Assembly: GCA_025362915.1 (NCBI GenBank)
Contig: JANYEU010000183.1
Span: 1-6,704, forward strand
Source: Chitinophagaceae bacterium
GTDB lineage: Bacteria > Bacteroidota > Bacteroidia > Chitinophagales > Chitinophagaceae
Direction of reading: 5' to 3'
DNA length: 6,704 bases
Part shown: piece after piece, positions 1 to 6,704 of the stretch
Numbering within the stretch: position 1 is the first letter of the stretch
How the letters are laid out: each line of letters opens with the position of its first letter
Position numbers and translations under genes: made by a program
Notes under the pieces: model-generated
Database searches by the model: none
What the model saw: the letters and a program-made list of their open reading frames with translations, nothing else
Told to the model about the DNA's origin: nothing

Positions 1-3000
1 GTACTACCGTGTCTTATGTAAATGCAAGGGAGGTTTATTTGTCAAAAGCTATTACAGCCAGTGTAGCAAGTGGGGCAACCATTACCTTCTCTACTTCTGC
101 AATAACAACAGGTGTAGAGTTGCCTACAAGCACTACTGCATTAAATAACCTTACCATCAGTAATATAAATGGTGTTACATTGAATGCAGCGGCTACTGTA
201 AATGGTACGCTTACACTCAATCAGGCATTAACCAACTCTAGTACCCTTACCATGGCTAATGGTTCTACCATTGCCCGTAAGGTATCTGCAGGTACGCTAT
301 CGGCTGCTCCAGTATTTGGTACTTCTTCCGCACATACAGTTAATGTAACCATTTCGGGTACTAGTACATCTGGTAACGAACTGGCAGGTACTACAGGAAA
401 GATTGGCACATTTACGGTTAATGGAACAGGCATTACCTACACATTGGCATCAGCCCCAACTGTTGCAGGCCTTGCACTTACAGCAGGTACATTGGCAGAC
501 GGAGGAAATACAATAACCAATACTGGTAATATAACAGGTACCGGTACCGAAAGCGGTAGTGGTAATATAACAATGACAACAAGTGCAGCCACCATTTCTG
601 GTGCAACACTTAATAACCTGACACTTAATAATGCTGGAGGATTCAGCCTTGCCGGTTCTCCTTCCATTGGTGGCATACTTACGCTAACAAGCGGCAACCT
701 TGTTTTGGGGACTAATATTTTAACCTTGGCAAATGCAAATGCAGTTGCTGGCACACCAGGTACAAGCAACCATATTATAACAAACAGCACAGGTTCTGTA
801 ACAACTGCGGCAGCATTCAGTTCTGCCTATACTTTCCCTGTAGGTTTTGATGCGGCTGATTACAATCCAGTAACCATTACCCCTAGTGCGCAAACACCAA
901 CTGTAATAGCTCAAGCCATAGCATCAACCACTGGTATTACCAATAACCTAAAGGCGCAGTGGCTGATAGGGGGATTAACCTCTTCGTCAACCATATTGGC
1001 TTTCCCATGGAACAGTACTAACGATCCTGCGGGTACTGCGCCAACAACTGGTTTGTTGTACAAATATGTGGCAAGTACTTGGAGTGCCATTGTTGCCAGT
1101 AGTACAACTGGTTCTTATACAACCTCACTTACCGGGGTAACGCTTACCAATCCAATAACGCTGACAGTTGGTGCTGGTAATGCGCCGCCAACTTTAGGAT
1201 TGACTAGTGGTAGTAATACCCAGAGCGTTAATACAGCCACTGCAATCACTTCCATTGTTTATACTTGGGGTGGTTCTGCAACAACAGCAACTGTAGCTTG
1301 GACAGGCACTTCTGGAGGAAGCACGGCACCTACGGGTATTACTGTTACAACAAATACCGGTAGTAGCACAGTAACCATTTCTGGGACGCCAACTGTTGTT
1401 GGAAATTATGGTTATAGTATCAGTAGCGTTACAGGTACTCCAGTTGTAACACTTACAGGTACCATCGCAGCAACTGCCGCACCAGTAATAACAATCGCTG
1501 CTATCAGTTCTGTCACTGCGGGTAATATACTTACTGGGGTTACTGGATATCCATTGACAAACTTCTCTGTAGCGGCGGGTTCTGCTTCTGCTACTTTAAA
1601 TACGGTGAACTTGCCAATTACAGTAGGCGGTGGTTTGGCAACTAATGATTTGGTCAATTATAAATTATATTATACTTCCACAAGTACATTTAGTACTTCT
1701 AATTTATTGAGTACTGTTACTTCTTCATTGACTACAAGCCCAATTAGTTTTGCTTCTTTATCCCAAACAATCAATAGTGGTGCAACAGGGTATTTCTGGG
1801 TAACGACTGATGTGGCGGCTACTGCAACATCAACCCATACCATTGCTGCTGCAACATTGTCATATACAAATGCAAGCACAACCCTTATATTTTCGACAAA
1901 TACTGACGCTACCAGTTCTGGAACAGTTGCGGCAGCAGGAACACAAACAATTGTCTATCCCGTTTATTATAACAATTCCGGTACAGATGTATCGAGTTTA
2001 AGCAACTGGGCTACTGGTACAAATGGCATTTCTGGAAGTAATCCTCCGAACTTTACCAACCCAAATGTTACCTTTAACCTATACAATAGCACTGCCAATA
2101 CACTTGGTGCTAACACTACATTTGGTGGGGCTGGTACTAATCTTAATATAGGTAATGGTACAGTTGCTGCAAAGCTTACAATTAATGCATCGGTAACAGG
2201 TACTATTTCATCAGGAACCACTTTATCGGTCAATACATCTTCGGTGCTAACCATTAATGGCTATTTGCTAAACAGTGGTTCTGTTGGTGGACCTGCTGCT
2301 ACTACTCTTTCTGCTTCCAATCTAATTGTTGTTGCAAATGGGGGAACCTACGAAGCCAACTCTTCAACTTTACCTTATTCTACATGGAATACAGGATCCA
2401 CTTGCACAGTCAGTGGTAATGCTACTCCTGTAAACATGCCCCAGTCATTTTATAACCTTACATGGAATTGTGCCAGTCAAACAGCGGATAATGGAAGTAA
2501 TCTAACATCTATTGGGGGCAACTTATCAATCAACAATACAAATGGGCATTTATTTAGGTTATCTACTTCAACAAGTGGCACTAATGTTACGATTAATGGA
2601 AATGTAACAATCGCTTCTACGGGTGGATTGACAACAAACGGTAGTGGGACTTCTGGGTCATGTATTCTAACCGTTTTGGGTAATTTTACTAATAATGGTA
2701 CGCTTAACTTTAATTCTGGCGGTGGAGCCACATCAAGTACGTTTAACCTTTATGGTAATTTTACCAATACGGGAACCCTTACTTCGCATGCTACAACCGA
2801 CCCTGCAACCCTTAATTTTACTGGAGGTAAATTACATACCTATTCAAATACCAATTCGCCCGCAACTACATTAACTGCAACCACTATTTCGGTTGCAAGT
2901 GCTGATACATTGGACGTAGGAACCAATGTCATTCCTTCACCATTTATATTTACCCTTAATGGTAGTGCAACATTGCAGACGGCCCATACAAGCGGTATTG

Positions 3001-6000
3001 ATGGCAATCTGACAACAACTGCTATAAAAACGTTACCTTCAACAGCTAATTATATCTATAATGGCGTTAGTGCACAATCTACAGGTACACAATTATCAAG
3101 TGCGGCTAATGTAACCATTAATAATAGTGCAGGTGTTTCATTAAGTGGCACAACTGCATTGTCTGGTACACTATACCTAACATCAGGTGCATTTAACCTA
3201 AACAGCCAGACATTAAATTTGGGTAATGGCGCAACTATTTCCCGTTCAAGTGGTACTATTTTGTCTGCACCATCATTTACCACTGCTGTAAATGTTGCTT
3301 ACACTCAGAATGGTTCAGCTATCACTACAGGTGCTGAGATACCAACAAGTACTTCTTTATTAAACAACTTTACAGTTAGTACATCAAATGGTGTTGCATT
3401 AGGTGCTGCTGCTATTGTAAATGGTACACTATCACTTGCAGGCAACCTTACTTTGGGTAGCAATAACCTTACTTTGTCCGCTTCTCATGCAGTGGCTGGC
3501 ACACCTAGTACAAGTAAACACATTGTAACAAACAGTACTGGATATGTAACGACAAAGGCTACATTCGGCACTGCTTATACTTTCCCTGTTGGCTACAATT
3601 CAAGTTCTTACAACCCAGTAGCTATTACACCTGTTTCTGAAATCCCAACCGTAAGGGTGGCTGCTATTTCACCAGCATTGACCAATAGTTTGAAAGCTAT
3701 GTGGACAATTGGTGGACTGACTGATCCTTCTACAAACATAGATTTCATTTGGAATACCACAACAGATCCTGTTGGGGCTATACAAAGAGGTGGTATGCTA
3801 TATAGCTTGGTTGCTGGTTCTTGGGGTACGGCTATTGACGGTACTAGTACGGGTGGTACTACACCAACTTATACCACAAACATCAATGGGGTAACAATTA
3901 CTAATCCTTCCACTTTTACAGTAGGGGTTCCTAGTGCAGCATCACTTACATTGTCTAGTGCTGTTGGCACTAATGCCCAATCGGTAAATACTACGACCGC
4001 AATCACTGATATTGTTTATGATTTTAGTGGTTCAGCAACAACAATAAGTTCTGTAGTATGGTCAGGTTCTACAAGTACAACCCCTTCAGGTATTACAGTC
4101 ACCATTGATAACACCGTTAATAATAATGTAACTATTTCTGGATTGATTTCAACGCCAGGAACTTACAATTATACAATAACAACAGATGGTACACCAGCTG
4201 CTTCAAAATCAGGAACGATTACTGTAGCTGCTACCTCAACCATTGTTTTAGCTATAAATAGTGCAGTAATTACTGGTAATATATTCCCAAGCTCTACAGA
4301 TAATGTATTGACAAGCTTTAATATAACATCTAGTAATAGTTCTTCAACGCTTACTGGATTGAATTTTAATACTACTGCAGCAACTATTGGGACTAGTGAT
4401 TTGCTAAATTATAAATTATATTATACTACTGGCAACACGTTTACATCAACAACGTTATTGGCAACAGTTAGCAGTGCATTGACAACTAACCCCATAGTTT
4501 TCTCCTCTTTTTCACAAACAATTTCTACAGGTGCTACCGGTTATTTCTGGGTAACAACCGATGTGAATGGTACAGCAACAAATGGTAAGACAGTTGCTGC
4601 AAATTCTATAGCTACTAGTGATTTATCATTTGCGCTTAATGTAAATAAATCAGGTTCAGTTGCTGTAGCAGGAACACAAACAATTTCCTTTCCTACTTAT
4701 TATAACACTGCAAATTCTGATATATCTTCATTAAATAATTGGTGGTCTAATACAAATGGCACTTCAGGTACTCACCCAAGTAGTTTTACAGGTTCAAATG
4801 CAACGTTCAATCTTCAAAATGGCACGGCGAACACGTTGAATTCCAGTATTACCTTTTCTGGTGTAAATTCTACTTTAAATATTACTAATACGCTAACCAT
4901 AAGTGTAACAACGGTTACAGTTGGTACAAGTACTGCTTCAACAGGAACTGTTAAGGTTAATGCATCTAGTGCATTGGTGATTGGATCGGCAACCACATTT
5001 ACCGTGCTTTCTGGTGGAACACTTAATTTATCAGCTGCTACAGCAGGGTTGACTGTAAACGGGTATTTGAATAACACCGGAACATTTACCATCACTGCTG
5101 GAGCTCCTATTACAGTTAATGGAACTTACGAACATGGTGTAAATGGTGGTACCATTCCTACCGCAACATGGGGAACTAACTCTAATTGTAAGATAACCGG
5201 TATTACAAGTACATCTCCTGCAAATGCCAATCAGGACTTTTATAACTTGGAATACAATTGTCCAGGACAAAATACTTCCATATCGCTAGCATTAATAAAT
5301 GCTACAGCGGGAATAACCTATACTAGGCATATTTCTGGTAACTTTATAGTGAACTCAACCGGAGGAGCTAATATATTAAGACTGGTAACTCCTTTCACTT
5401 CAGCTATTTGTAATGTTACCATAGATGGTAACTTCCAAATTAACAATAGCTCTGATGTGGCAAGTAACCTTAGTAATGCTCCTGGTGCAATTACATTTAA
5501 TATTGGAAAAGATTTCTCTGTTAATGGATCTGGTACGTTGTACTACCTTAACAAAGGAACCAACACCACTACAAACAATTTAAATATTACTGGTAATTTC
5601 GCTAATGCTGGTACTATCAGTTCAAACACTGCAATCGACCCCAATACTATTACTTTCATAGGAAGTGGTACGCATTCATTCAGCAATACTGGTACGTTCA
5701 CATCTACACTTTCCGCAACAGTGGTTACCATAAACAATGGTTCTACACTAAATATAGCTTCTGCCACTACAATCCCTGCCTTAAATGTTAATTCAGGAGG
5801 AACAGTGACAAATAGTTCAACATTAAATGTGTTGTATGCATTCACTAATAATGGTAGTGTTACTGGTACAGGTACAACTATCTTATCAGGTACTGCTGCC
5901 CAAACAATAAGCGGTACTGGTACCGTAACCAACTTTACGTTGAACAACAGTACAGGGGCAACAGTGACTAGTGGAAGCAACAACTTGGGTATCACTGGAA

Positions 6001-6704
6001 TACTTACCATGCAGGCTGGTCAATTGACCACAAATGGCAATATCACCTTGAAATCAACCAGCATAGCCAATACAGGCATCCTTGCACCTTATGGGGTAAG
6101 TGGCAACACTGGTACAATCAGTGGCTCTGTAAATGTGGAGCGTTACATACCTGCAGGTTTCCGTGCCTATCGCGATATGGCACCTGAGTCTTACGGTGCG
6201 GGTACAATCTACAATAACTGGCAGGAAGGTGGTTCTTTCACCAGCGGTACAGGTATCTTCATCACAGGTTCCGGGGCAATTGATGCCACGGCCGCCGATT
6301 ACAGTGGTGGTCAGTTGTCGGCATCAAGTGCCGGCTTGGATTACAGCATCAATGGCAATGCATCCGCCTTCACGTATTCATACCCAACCTTTACCCCAAT
6401 TGCAAATACAAAGGTTGCCCTTGATCCATTTGTTGGTTACAGGGTGTTGATAAGGGGAGACAGGAGTTTCAATCTGGCAACTACACCAATAGTCAACTAT
6501 TACAACATTGGCTTGCGGATGGTAAATGCAACAACACTTCGTGCACTTGGTGGTAAACTGATTACAGGTACGGTTACCATCAATACCACGAATGCATCCG
6601 GTACAACAGCTGATGGCGGTGCCATCTCTTCATCTGCCGCTGCATTGAGCAATACGGTGAATAATTTCACCATGGTTGCCAATCCTTATGTATGTCCTGT
6701 TCAG
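1..6704 (+). CDS. Giant Bacteroidota beta-strand-repeat surface protein, probable T9SS cargo (partial, both ends missing)
   Basis: One frame (first full codon at base 3, last at 6702) is open for 2,234 codons without a stop, so this is an internal piece of a much longer gene; in-frame ATGs inside it are not starts. The protein is dominated by Thr, Ser, Asn, Gly and Ala. By hand count it has only about 28 Lys/Arg in the first 2,016 residues and seven Cys overall. It consists of two long composite repeats (residues 33-1105 and 1106-2039) of solenoid rungs, Ig-like and other beta domains, followed by a pre-C-terminal domain (from residue 2040) of the type that precedes T9SS sorting domains in Bacteroidota. 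No transmembrane helix, coiled coil or catalytic motif is visible. The likely role is an extracellular stalk or adhesin; this is inferred from architecture, and no substrate can be named. The coding call is very secure; the function is not. Confidence 0.95.
3..218 (+). other. Solenoid rungs with PTST and NGTLTL motifs, copy A (5' edge)
   Basis: Residues 1-72. The segment contains AITTG followed by V-E-L-P-T-S-T, then LNNLTIS, NGVTL and VNGTLTL. These short alternating hydrophobic/Asn-Gly strands are typical of right-handed beta-solenoid stretches in Bacteroidota surface proteins. It matches 3318-3437 closely. The first 32 residues (including an unusual Arg-Glu-Val and Leu-Ser-Lys) lack a clear counterpart before copy B and are the tail of something cut off by the window edge. 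Confidence 0.65.
219..692 (+). other. Extra solenoid segment present only in copy A (about 157 residues)
   Basis: Residues 73-230. Just before it the offset to copy B is 3,219 bases, and just after it 2,748 bases, so about 471 bases are present here and absent in copy B. It opens with NGSTIARK and GTLSAAPVFG, which resemble NGATISRS and GTILSAPSF at 3225-3281. It continues through Gly/Thr/Asn-rich strands (GTGTESGSGN) and closes with a second NGTLTL-like turn (G-G-I-L-T-L at 669). It is flanked by similar rungs, so gain or loss by recombination between rungs is the simple explanation. Confidence 0.7.
741..1184 (+). other. FPVG/Trp block, copy A
   Basis: Residues 247-394. The order of motifs is AVAGTP, HIITNSTG, YTFPVG, YNPVTITP, then LKAQW, IGGL, FPW, LLYKY and STW. 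The pattern (a 'held-out' TNSTG strand, a FPVG turn, then a Trp-rich beta domain reading like W.IGGL...W.....DP.G...LY....W) is a common element of large Bacteroidota secreted proteins and is seen again at 3489-3935. It is probably a compact beta sandwich interrupting the solenoid. No function is known to me. Confidence 0.65.
1185..1475 (+). other. Ig-like domain, copy A (about 97 residues)
   Basis: Residues 395-491. It begins near TLGLTSG, with QSVNTATAIT, IVYTWGG, PTGITV, STVTISGTP and a final LTGTI strand. The run 'SVN-AIT-I-Y-GG-AT ... GIT-V ... VTISGTP ... G-Y-Y' is the pattern of putative Ig/PKD-like beta-sandwich domains in Bacteroidota surface proteins, with the VTISGTP strand and Tyr corner strongly typical. 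It is likely a spacer or binding domain. The matching domain in copy B is 3936-4235. Confidence 0.7.
1476..1952 (+). other. Domain resembling BNR-neuraminidase N-terminal domain (BNR_assoc_N type), copy A
   Basis: Residues 492-650. Visible motifs are LTNFSV, NDLVNYKLYYT, STSTFS, the run FASLSQTI, SGATGYFWVTTDV, HTIAAATL and a final AGTQTI strand. From memory, the pattern 'KLYYT....F......LL.....F...QTI..G.GYFWVT.DV' resembles Pfam BNR_assoc_N, a beta domain found beside neuraminidases and in many T9SS proteins without any sialidase. No Asp-box repeats or sialidase motif is present, so no enzymatic role is implied. The copy B counterpart is 4236-4685. Confidence 0.6.
1953..2342 (+). other. Asn-Trp block and solenoid rungs, copy A
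   Basis: Residues 651-780. It starts VYPVYYNN, then DVSSLSNW, NPPNFTNPNVTFNL and a run of short strands (TLGANTTFGG, LTINAS, VLTINGYLLNSGSV). The 'SLSNW......P..F......F.L' motif commonly opens solenoid sections in Bacteroidota secreted proteins. Copy B has DISSLNNWWSNTNG at the equivalent place, starting at 4722. Confidence 0.6.
2343..2912 (+). other. Cys-containing YE/FYNL block with GNFTNNGTL rungs, copy A
   Basis: Residues 781-970. Motifs are TYEANSSTLP, STW, a Cys at residue 801 (codon 2403), QSFYNLTWNC with Cys at residue 823 (codon 2469), and a third Cys at residue 887 (codon 2661). Solenoid rungs LGNFTNNGTL and YGNFTNTGTL follow, then TDPATLNFTGG. The block 'GTYE....G.TLP.ATW...S.C.I.G......Q.FYNL.WNC..Q' is recurrent in Bacteroidota surface proteins. 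These are the only Cys residues in copy A. Confidence 0.65.
2913..3317 (+). other. AQ solenoid module (YIYNG..AQ.TG)
   Basis: Residues 971-1105. Motifs are LNGSATLQTAHTSGIDG, NYIYNGVSAQSTG, ANVTINNSAGVSL, LSGTLYLTSG, LNLGNGATISRSSGT and APSF. This is a familiar beta-solenoid segment in Bacteroidota secreted proteins and links copy A to copy B. A weaker equivalent (GTAAQTISGTG, FTLNNSTGATV, ITGILTMQAG) follows copy B at 5889-6020. Confidence 0.6.
3318..3488 (+). other. Solenoid rungs with PTST and NGTLSL motifs, copy B
   Basis: Residues 1106-1162. The order AITTGAEIPTST, LLNNFTVST, NGVALGAAAIVNGTLSL, GNLTLGSNNLTL aligns without gaps to 99-218 of copy A, and then to 693-740 after skipping copy A's extra segment. 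Confidence 0.65.
3489..3935 (+). other. FPVG/Trp block, copy B
   Basis: Residues 1163-1311. Motifs are AVAGTP, HIVTNSTG, YTFPVGYN, YNPVAITP, LKAMW, IGGL, FIW, TTDPVG, GGMLYSL and GSWGTA. It aligns with 741-1184 and keeps the Trp, FPVG and DPxG positions. It carries an Arg (QRGG) in a loop where copy A has none. Confidence 0.65.
3936..4235 (+). other. Ig-like domain, copy B (about 100 residues)
   Basis: Residues 1312-1411. Motifs are SLTLSSAVG, QSVNTTTAIT, IVYDFSGSATT, PSGITVTI, VTISGL, GTYNYTITTDG and SGTITV. It fits the same Ig/PKD-like pattern as 1185-1475, with the GTYNYT strand closer to the family norm than copy A's GNYGYS. Confidence 0.7.
4236..4685 (+). other. Domain resembling BNR-neuraminidase N-terminal domain (BNR_assoc_N type), copy B
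   Basis: Residues 1412-1561. Motifs are INSAVITGN, LTSFNITSS, DLLNYKLYYT, FSSFSQTI, TGATGYFWVTTDV, GKTVAANSI and AGTQTI. It is the clear counterpart of 1476-1952. The NYKLYYT codons (4407-4427) are identical base for base to those at 1656-1676. No sialidase motif is present. Confidence 0.6.
4686..5120 (+). other. Asn-Trp block and solenoid rungs, copy B
   Basis: Residues 1562-1706. Motifs are SFPTYYN, DISSLNNWW, HPSSFTGSNATFNL, STLNITNTLTIS, TGTVKVNASS, GGTLNLS and VNGYLNNTGTFTIT. It corresponds to 1953-2342, with a somewhat longer solenoid section. Confidence 0.6.
5121..5759 (+). other. Cys-containing YE/FYNL block with GNFANAGTI rungs, copy B
   Basis: Residues 1707-1919. Motifs are TYEHGVNGGTIPTATW, Cys at residue 1729 (codon 5187), QDFYNLEYNC with Cys at residue 1753 (codon 5259), a third Cys at residue 1803 (codon 5409), then IDGNFQINN, TGNFANAGTISS and IDPNTITFIGSGTHSF. 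The block matches 2343-2912. The first two Cys are 24 residues apart here and 22 in copy A; the third is 50 residues further on here and 64 in copy A. Confidence 0.65.
5760..6119 (+). other. Final solenoid stretch, degenerate AQ module
   Basis: Residues 1920-2039. Short strands LNVNSGGTVTN, LNVLYAFTNNGSV, GTAAQTISGTG, NFTLNNSTGATV, ITGILTMQAGQLTTNGNITL and TGILAPYG. The AQ and NNSTGA positions line up with the AQ module of copy A (3072, 3117 onward) at an offset of about 2,826 bases. No PTST anchor follows; the chain passes into the C-terminal region instead. Confidence 0.55.
6120..6704 (+). other. Pre-C-terminal domain typical of Bacteroidota T9SS cargo (cut by window end)
   Basis: Residues 2040-2234. 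Motifs are SVNVERYIPAGFRAYRDMAP, NWQEGG, GIFITGSG, FTYSYPTF, VGYRVLIRGDRS, TTLRALGGKLITGTVTI and FTMVANPY at the edge. The series 'V.RYIP..RA.R...P......NWQEG....G..ITGSG....PY.VL.RGDR......T.LRA.G.L..G.......F..V.NPY' is a known signature shortly upstream of C-terminal sorting domains in Bacteroidota secreted proteins. Arg/Lys rise sharply (eleven by hand count from residue 2017 on) and GC rises to about 53% over 6181-6360. The sorting domain itself would lie beyond base 6704; it is not seen here. Confidence 0.75.

Larger units (their letters stand above)
99..3317 (+). repeat. Composite super-repeat, copy A (1,073 residues)
   Basis: This is the first copy of a multi-domain unit that recurs downstream in the same order. 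Anchors shared with copy B are AITTG (99 / 3318), AVAGTP (741 / 3489), YTFPVG (828 / 3576), SVN (1224 / 3981), NYKLYYT (1656 / 4407), GATGYFWVTTDV (1779 / 4530), AGTQTI (1935 / 4668), TYE (2346 / 5124) and AQ (3072 / 5898). The offset is 3,219 bases at the first anchor, then 2,733-2,838 bases at the rest, because copy A has about 470 extra bases near its start. Boundaries are chosen at the AITTG anchor and are arbitrary within the cycle. The bases before 99 look like the tail of another unit. Confidence 0.85.
3318..6119 (+). repeat. Composite super-repeat, copy B (934 residues)
   Basis: This is the second copy of the multi-domain unit, with the same domain order as copy A but without the extra solenoid segment. 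Similarity is clear at protein level and patchy at DNA level; the longest identical stretch I found is 21 bases in the NYKLYYT block. Its last part (from about 5760) is a weaker match to the AQ solenoid of copy A and leads into the C-terminal region instead of a third AITTG anchor. It is visibly more AT-rich than copy A in its middle: about 31% GC over 4261-4440, against about 40% over the roughly matching bases 1501-1680. Confidence 0.83.

Noticed and set aside
537..548. Perfect 12-base palindrome (GGTACCGGTACC), a possible operator or hairpin
   Set aside because: It encodes part of the Gly-Thr run N-I-T-G-T-G-T-E, and similar GGTACYGGTACC sequence occurs at another Gly-Thr rung near 5919. 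It sits deep in a coding region with no promoter or gene boundary nearby.
1810..2001. 63-codon Gln/Leu-rich open frame on the + strand
   Set aside because: It is in another frame over the BNR_assoc_N-like domain of copy A; the Gln and Leu content is what Ala-Thr-rich codons give when shifted by a base.
2904..2912. Asp-Thr-Leu matching the Bacteroidota O-glycosylation motif D(S/T)(A/I/L/V/M/T)
   Set aside because: It is the only clear match I noticed in 2,234 residues, no more than expected by chance.
5543..6010. 155-codon open frame on the - strand, rich in Val, Pro and Leu, resembling a hydrophobic protein
   Set aside because: It is an out-of-phase antisense shadow: sense Thr-Gly runs (ACN GGN) read backwards with a one-base shift give Val-Pro codons. 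The same hydrophobic V/P/L-rich pattern appears in the other - strand frames across the window, and the + strand frame is open throughout with recognisable domains.
6133..6450. 105-codon open frame on the + strand
   Set aside because: It lies in a different frame inside the pre-C-terminal domain, whose real frame shows the conserved VERYIP, NWQEG and RGDRS motifs. The overlapping product has no recognisable features.
1..6704. Short direct repeats at DNA level suggesting a CRISPR array or satellite DNA
   Set aside because: The short repeats (for example aatggtac, ggtactact) are codon-phased Asn-Gly-Thr and Gly-Thr-Thr runs of irregular spacing, with no constant repeat and spacer pattern.
1..6704. 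A new multi-gene system (defence, toxin-antitoxin, secretion cluster)
   Set aside because: The whole window is one open reading frame of a structural surface protein; there is no second gene, no intergenic space and no catalytic motif to support such a system.

Overview
The window is the interior of one very large protein-coding gene on the + strand. The frame whose first full codon starts at base 3 stays open for all 2,234 codons to base 6704, with no stop. I checked it line by line. Neither the true start nor the true stop lies inside. (In this frame, residue number = first base of the codon / 3.) Every other open frame in the window is a shadow. There are no RNA genes, promoters, terminators, CRISPR arrays or mobile elements that I can support.

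The product is a giant, secreted, Thr/Ser/Asn/Gly/Ala-rich beta-strand-repeat protein. Its motifs are typical of type IX secretion system (T9SS) cargo in Bacteroidota: YTFPVG blocks, NGTLTL and GNFTNNGTL rungs, a YE...C...FYNL..NC block, and a VERYIP...NWQEG...YRVLIRGDRS...VANPY segment near the end. The host is therefore most likely a Bacteroidota member, possibly Chitinophagaceae or Flavobacteriia. That is inferred from family resemblance only. A T9SS sorting domain would be expected downstream of base 6704, and a signal peptide far upstream of base 1.

The layout is a multi-domain super-repeat present slightly more than twice. Copy A covers 99-3317 and copy B covers 3318-6119, with most anchors 2.73-2.84 kb apart. 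Each copy runs in the same order: PTST/NGTLTL solenoid rungs, a FPVG/Trp block, an Ig-like domain, a domain resembling the N-terminal domain of BNR-repeat neuraminidases, an Asn-Trp block with solenoid, a Cys-containing block with GNFTNNGTL rungs, and an 'AQ' solenoid. Copy A carries about 470 extra bases of solenoid. After copy B the repeat breaks off into a different, more charged and more GC-rich pre-C-terminal domain (6120-6704).

Functionally this looks like a long cell-surface or secreted stalk or adhesin, but no ligand or enzyme activity can be read from the sequence. I found no catalytic motif and no evidence of a new multi-gene system. The points most worth following up are the composite super-repeat, the near-absence of Cys except at matching positions in the two copies, and the unequal base composition of the two copies.
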